A DNA stretch of 11,649 bases from an uncultured Fidelibacterota bacterium (GTDB lineage: Bacteria > Marinisomatota > Marinisomatia > Marinisomatales > UBA1611): contig CAJWMI010000055.1 of NCBI GenBank assembly GCA_913043185.1, forward strand, positions 1 through 11,649, read 5' to 3'. Positions 7,434 to 11,649 of the stretch are shown in pieces. Within the stretch, counting starts at the first letter, position 1, and each line of letters begins with the position of its first letter. The translations under genes were made by a program, and so were the position numbers. The notes under the pieces are model-generated. The model was given only the letters and a program-made list of their open reading frames with translations, did not search any database and was not told the origin of the DNA.

Positions 7434-8993
7434 TTAGTATCCCTTCATAACTAATACCGGGACTAATAACTCTTCCATGGAAATGCCTCCATGTTGAAAA
7501 GAATTTTGTAGTTTATTTTTATACCTATTAGCATCATTAGGATATAAAAAATAAGCGTCATTTTTCGCTATTAAATAATTAAACTGTGGACCTAGAACAG
7601 GCAGTTTATATCTTTCTGGTTGATTCATCACAAATGCATTTTTATTGTTTGTATTTAGGTTTCTCCCGTATTTATAGCGAACTCCACTAGACGCACCCCT
7701 ATCTGCTGACACCATAATGTCTTTATTAACTCTAATACTTCCATGATCACTGGTGATTATGACATGAAAATCACTCTGGCTCAAGATCTTTATTACATCA
7801 TTGAACCAAGAGTTTTCAATCCATGATTTAACGGCTAGCCTGTACCCTGACTCATCGGGAACGATTTCTTTTAGTACATCCATTTTTGAGCTGTCGTGAG
7901 CGAGCATGTCTACAAAGTTAACTACAAGAGAAAGCACATCTTTTTCAAGATAATCGTTTATTTTTTTCCTGAATTTTTTTCCTTCTTCAATGGCCCAAAT
8001 TTTATGATAATGAACACGTTTATTAGAAACATCGTGTCTATCTAATTGATCTAATAAAAATTTGTGCTCATATTTATTTAATCCATCTGCATGATTTATA
8101 AATAGTTCTTTCTGGTTAGGATATTTTTTTATTAGTTCATCAGGATACAAACCTGAAAAAATTGCATTTCTAGAATAAGGGGTTGCGGATGGAAGTAATG
8201 AGACATGATATGATAATTCAATATTAAATAAAGATTCTAGATAAGGAAGAACTGAGAGAAATTGATCACATCTCATGCAATCAATAACAATCATGCAGAC
8301 TTTTTGATTATTATTTATTAATGGTAGTAAATAATTTTGAAATATACCTGGAGAGAGTAATGAGTTATCTGTTTTTTGAGTTAAGCCTTCATAATTATTC
8401 TCAATAAAATAAGAAAAAGCTTTATTACAACTTTGTATCTGCTCATCGAGTATATTACTTAGACCACTGTCCCCATACTCATCAAACTTTAATTGCCATT
8501 GAACTAGCCTGATATATAAATCCCACCAATCATCTGTTGATATGATATTATCTAGGTCATCATTGATTTTTTGGAAATCCTTCAAATAGTCAGATGTTGT
8601 CCTGTCCTCAATAATTTTATTTTTTTCAAGTATTTGTTTGCAAGCGATATAAATCTGGTTAGGACTAACCGGTTTAATTAAAAATTGGTTCACCTGTTGC
8701 GAGATTGCCTCATCCATCAACCATTCATCCTCAGACTTTGTGATCATAATTACTGGAATCGATATACGTTGTATTTTTATTTTTTGAAGTGTCTCCATAC
8801 CGTCAATGCCAGGCATAGTCTGATCTAGAAGTATTAAGTCATACCTATTGTTTTTATTTAATACATCTGCATCATTACCATTAGTAGCTGTACTAACCTT
8901 GTAACCCTTACTCTCCAAAAAAAGGATATGTGGTTTTAAATGATGTATCTCATCATCTACCCATAGGATGTGACCTTTTAACTGATAATTCAT
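7434..8993 (-). CDS. porX: PorX-type response regulator with PglZ alkaline-phosphatase-like domain
   Basis: A 519-residue cytoplasmic protein. Residues 1-122 form a receiver domain: acidic pocket Asp13/Asp14 in LWVDDE, phosphoacceptor Asp57 in LILLDQTMPG, Thr85 and Lys107 in LIKPV. A helical linker with a Trp-rich segment (WWDLYIRLVQWQ, 156-167) follows. The C-terminal PglZ domain of the alkaline phosphatase superfamily has Asp238 in VIDCMRCDQF, candidate nucleophile Thr271 in PSATPYSRN, Asp362 and His366 in VDMLAHD, Asp416-His417 in TSDHG, and His501 in FQHGG, a complete set of metal ligands. This architecture matches PorX, which with kinase PorY controls type IX secretion in Bacteroidota and whose PglZ domain is reported to cleave oligonucleotides. 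No kinase or secretion gene is in the window, so the role here is inferred from the family. It sits between an adenylate cyclase and tsaE. The symbol reflects architecture, not proven function. Confidence 0.85.
   Translation of the reverse strand: MNYQLKGHILWVDDEIHHLKPHILFLESKGYKVSTATNGNDADVLNKNNRYDLILLDQTMPGIDGMETLQKIKIQRISIPVIMITKSEDEWLMDEAISQQVNQFLIKPVSPNQIYIACKQILEKNKIIEDRTTSDYLKDFQKINDDLDNIISTDDWWDLYIRLVQWQLKFDEYGDSGLSNILDEQIQSCNKAFSYFIENNYEGLTQKTDNSLLSPGIFQNYLLPLINNNQKVCMIVIDCMRCDQFLSVLPYLESLFNIELSYHVSLLPSATPYSRNAIFSGLYPDELIKKYPNQKELFINHADGLNKYEHKFLLDQLDRHDVSNKRVHYHKIWAIEEGKKFRKKINDYLEKDVLSLVVNFVDMLAHDSSKMDVLKEIVPDESGYRLAVKSWIENSWFNDVIKILSQSDFHVIITSDHGSIRVNKDIMVSADRGASSGVRYKYGRNLNTNNKNAFVMNQPERYKLPVLGPQFNYLIAKNDAYFLYPNDANRYKNKLQNSFQHGGISMEELLVPVLVMKGY
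7441..7446 (-). promoter_or_regulatory. Ribosome binding site supporting the TTG start of tsaE
   Basis: GAAGGG on the - strand lies nine nt before the TTG at 7431, inside the last codons of the upstream porX-like gene. It is one of the better Shine-Dalgarno-like sequences in the operon and favours TTG over the GTG seven codons further on. Confidence 0.5.
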
Positions 8994-9000
8994 TATTTAT

Positions 9001-9007
9001 ATCCTAA
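9001..9007 (-). promoter_or_regulatory. Ribosome binding site of the porX-like gene
   Basis: TTAGGAT on the - strand, with its AGGA core eight nt before the ATG at 8993. It lies in the 68-nt gap after the cyclase gene. I saw no convincing promoter or terminator in that gap, so the two genes may be co-transcribed. Confidence 0.5.
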
Positions 9008-9061
9008 TAACGTTAACTTACTATAATCCACTTGGTACTAAATGATTGGGGAATATTATAC

Positions 9062-11620
9062 TTATTTGGTAGTCATCCTCCATACTCCATCCCAATCATC
9101 CGGAGGTGGATTCATTGAGAAATGATTACATCTTTTTATAAAAACCTGAGACGGATTTGTATTCCTCCCAGTAAAATCGTCCTCTAATAGTTTTGATTTC
9201 TCAAAATATTCTAAAGCTTTTTTCCAGTCTTGATTAAAATAATAATCTAATCCTTTCTCAAAAGTTTCAATTAACTCTAGTGATGTTTTCTTTATTTGAT
9301 CTTTTATATCAATAAGCTCATACGCTCTAATAGGAATGTTTTTTCCTTTTACACCTAAAAAGTCTAAGAACCTAAACACATATTCATCATTTGATGCTTT
9401 ATATATATTTTCACCTACAAATATATAAACACCATACTGTTTGGCAGCCGGTTCTAAACGGGCTGCTAGATTAACCGTATCACCCATCATCGTATAGTTC
9501 ATTCGCATCTGCGAACCCATATTACCCGTAACCATTTGACCAGAGTTCAGTCCAATTCTGTGCTGCATGCTATATACTATTTCAGGCCAATGATTTTCTT
9601 TTTTCCATTTACTACGAAGATCTTTTAATTTATCTCTCATTTCTATAGCAGTGGAACAAGCTTTTTTTTCTTGATCTTGAACAGGAGCAGGAGCACCATA
9701 AAAAGCGACAATCGCGTCACCAATATATTTATCTAAGGTGCCCTGATTTTTAAGTAAAATATCTGTCATCTCTGTTAAATATTCATTCATTAATCTAACC
9801 ATTTTCTCTGGTTCTAATTTTTCTGAGAATGTAGAGAAATTTTGTATATCAGAGAAAAAAGCAGTATGATAATTTTGAACACCTCCAAGCTTTGGTGCTT
9901 GTTTTTGTTTATACATTTCATCTATTAAGTCTGGAGATATATATGTTCCAAAAGTTTCTTTAAGGAAATTTTTATCTTTTTGTTCATGTAAGAATTGAAA
10001 AATAACATTACTTCCATAAGTTAAAAAGATACCAGCTAAAGGAGCGATTATTGGCATTACATAAGTCTTACCTGGTTCAGGAAGGGAGACCAGAAGACTA
10101 TCATAAAAATAGTTATGAACTGAATGCGGAACTATATTTGCTATGGTTGTTTTTAACATCCACCAGATATCATTAGCAAATAACCCTAAGGCTAAACCAA
10201 CATATATTAATATTTCAAGAATGATAACAGCACCTGCTAGTACAGGGTGGATATCTAGCTTTCTAAAAATATAGTATGCAATAGCGCACAATAAAGAAAT
10301 AATTAAGAAATGTGCAATTGGATAAAATCTACCATCACTTAAAAGTCTCGTGGTACGGCCACCGAATATGTTAAGATAGTTATCGTGTAAAATAGTTTGA
10401 ATTGCATTGGCATGTGTCTCCATTCCTGGGGTATCTTGTGTCTGGCCTAAGTAATTATAAAATGGAGTTGATTTTACATCATGCAATACCTCAACAGACG
10501 CTCCGATAATTACAACCTTATTGTAAAAAGGTGATTTTTTTATATCAAACTCTGCTCCAATGTTCATCACCTTCATCATTTCATTTTGTTCTTTTGCATC
10601 TTCTATAGCTAGTATCCAACTAGGTATCTCTCCAGGCATAAACTGACTCATCCAGTCTAGGTCATTATCCCCTGGTAATTCAAAATCCTTAGTATCAAGG
10701 ATCTGATATAACGAGAATCTTGGAAAAGTATTCCATGGTGGAAAATCTGTATTAGAAAGTTTCATTCCAGAGGGGGGACCATAGTAGTTGACTAAAAAGT
10801 TATTAGTTTTTCCATGTGCAGGTATAGAAATTGTTCCAAGTGTCCATAATAAATTATCTCTGTCCCAAATAAGCTCCGCTGTATCTGAAATACCATAATA
10901 CTGTTGAACACAGCTAAGACCTAGTGTGAAATAAGGTTTCTTTCTTTCAATATCATCATCAAAAAAACCAGCAATACTATATTCTCTTGAAAAATTATCT
11001 ATGTCTTTAATATCATTAATGAGCCCAGTACTAGGATCTGCTTCCATAATTAATTTTACTGGTTCAGCAATATATTGAGGCGGCGTTGTCAATGGCTCAC
11101 GAACCATCTTTGTATTCATTACAATACGAGTACCTTTTAATTGTGCATCCCTAATCGCATCTGAAAAAATTACATCTCCATGTCCAGGAATATGCTGCCT
11201 AAGATCTGAAGGCCACCTGTCACTGACCCCCCTCAAATACTCTGAACGAGCATCTGGAGAATCAAATTGTATATCAAAACCGATAACCTTAGCACCAGCT
11301 AGAGATAAATTATTTACTACATTTGCCCAAATGTCTCCCCTTGGATATGGCCATATTATATTACCCTCTGATAGTATTCGCCATGTTTCATCGTCAACGT
11401 CAACAAGGACGACATCAGTTCCTAATTTAATAATAGTGGAATCAGAAGCTCTCCATCCGGTTATGGGACCACGAACATTATTAAACCTATAATCATACGT
11501 TTTTAACTCTAAAAAATCAAAAAATCCCATCCAGTGCATAAGACAAGTAAGTAGAATAGAGCCTAAGGTTAAACTCATGTCTATTTTGTGAGAAATTATA
11601 TATTGTTTAATACGTTCCAT
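9062..11620 (-). CDS. Membrane adenylate cyclase with CHASE2 sensor domain
   Basis: An 852-residue class III cyclase. An N-terminal membrane helix (about 16-37) leads to a periplasmic CHASE2 domain (about 38-430) with typical strands VVLVDVDDETW and AKVIGFDIQFD and the segment VVIIGAS. Further membrane helices follow at about 433-452, 458-482 and 520-542. The catalytic domain (about 580-770) has metal ligands Asp591 (FFSDIQNFS) and Asp635 (KYIGDAIVAFYG), and Asn717 and Arg721 in VNLAARLE. Lys631 and Asp714 are the residues that select adenine, so the product should be cAMP. The last 80 residues hold a TPR-like helical pair and end in PPPDDWDGVWRMTTK, a tail common in this family. The loop between the last two membrane helices is long (about 37 residues, rich in aromatics). 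The ATG at 11620 lies near the window edge; only 29 bases upstream are visible and no promoter is clear there. Confidence 0.93.
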   Translation of the reverse strand: MERIKQYIISHKIDMSLTLGSILLTCLMHWMGFFDFLELKTYDYRFNNVRGPITGWRASDSTIIKLGTDVVLVDVDDETWRILSEGNIIWPYPRGDIWANVVNNLSLAGAKVIGFDIQFDSPDARSEYLRGVSDRWPSDLRQHIPGHGDVIFSDAIRDAQLKGTRIVMNTKMVREPLTTPPQYIAEPVKLIMEADPSTGLINDIKDIDNFSREYSIAGFFDDDIERKKPYFTLGLSCVQQYYGISDTAELIWDRDNLLWTLGTISIPAHGKTNNFLVNYYGPPSGMKLSNTDFPPWNTFPRFSLYQILDTKDFELPGDNDLDWMSQFMPGEIPSWILAIEDAKEQNEMMKVMNIGAEFDIKKSPFYNKVVIIGASVEVLHDVKSTPFYNYLGQTQDTPGMETHANAIQTILHDNYLNIFGGRTTRLLSDGRFYPIAHFLIISLLCAIAYYIFRKLDIHPVLAGAVIILEILIYVGLALGLFANDIWWMLKTTIANIVPHSVHNYFYDSLLVSLPEPGKTYVMPIIAPLAGIFLTYGSNVIFQFLHEQKDKNFLKETFGTYISPDLIDEMYKQKQAPKLGGVQNYHTAFFSDIQNFSTFSEKLEPEKMVRLMNEYLTEMTDILLKNQGTLDKYIGDAIVAFYGAPAPVQDQEKKACSTAIEMRDKLKDLRSKWKKENHWPEIVYSMQHRIGLNSGQMVTGNMGSQMRMNYTMMGDTVNLAARLEPAAKQYGVYIFVGENIYKASNDEYVFRFLDFLGVKGKNIPIRAYELIDIKDQIKKTSLELIETFEKGLDYYFNQDWKKALEYFEKSKLLEDDFTGRNTNPSQVFIKRCNHFSMNPPPDDWDGVWRMTTK

Positions 11621-11649
11621 TAGAATCTATAATTGAGCGAAAAAACTAT

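Noticed and set aside
7434..8993. PglZ domain as part of a BREX or Pgl phage-defence system
   Set aside because: The domain is fused to a receiver domain, the PorX architecture, and no BREX partner (methyltransferase, BrxC/PglY ATPase, Lon-like protease) is present.
1..11649. CRISPR arrays, insertion sequences, tRNA or rRNA genes
   Set aside because: No regularly spaced repeats, transposase-like frames, long terminal inverted repeats, cloverleaf or rRNA-like sequence were seen on either strand by eye.

Overview
The window is AT-rich throughout and carries ten protein-coding genes and no RNA genes. The gene content suggests an uncultured, probably marine bacterium of the Fibrobacterota-Chlorobiota-Bacteroidota neighbourhood, perhaps Marinimicrobia (SAR406). 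This rests mainly on a PorX-type response regulator with a PglZ phosphatase domain next to tsaE, and on a CHASE2 adenylate cyclase. The placement is inference from family resemblance, with no marker gene to fix it.

Layout. Bases 1-1351 on the + strand hold the 3' end of a sulfotransferase and an overlapping FemAB-like GNAT gene. This looks like the edge of a surface-glycan or capsule locus. Facing it on the - strand (2697-1420) is a polysaccharide-deacetylase-like gene of the type common in such loci. From 11620 down to 2771 everything is on the - strand: CHASE2 adenylate cyclase, porX-like regulator, tsaE, tsaB, rimI, accD, surE, guaA. From the porX-like gene to guaA the genes abut or overlap (gaps of 2 and 11 nt, overlaps of 11, 11, 4 and 4 nt), so they look like one transcription unit. 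It ends at a clear intrinsic terminator just after guaA (2752-2725). That terminator separates the housekeeping operon from the accessory block.

Function. The operon combines tRNA t6A synthesis (TsaE, TsaB) with a RimI-type acetyltransferase, fatty-acid initiation (AccD), nucleotide salvage or repair (SurE) and GMP synthesis (GuaA), all headed by signal-transduction genes. The cyclase has the residues expected for ATP use (Lys631, Asp714) and should make cAMP in response to a periplasmic signal. The PorX-like protein keeps both the receiver phosphorylation site and a full set of PglZ metal ligands.

Points of note. Three operon genes (tsaE, tsaB, surE) have no usable ATG and appear to start at TTG. 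The longest open frame of the deacetylase gene would run through the guaA terminator, so its start is placed at the internal ATG at 2697. I found no CRISPR array, insertion sequence, tRNA or rRNA, and no stretch over 300 bases lacks a gene.
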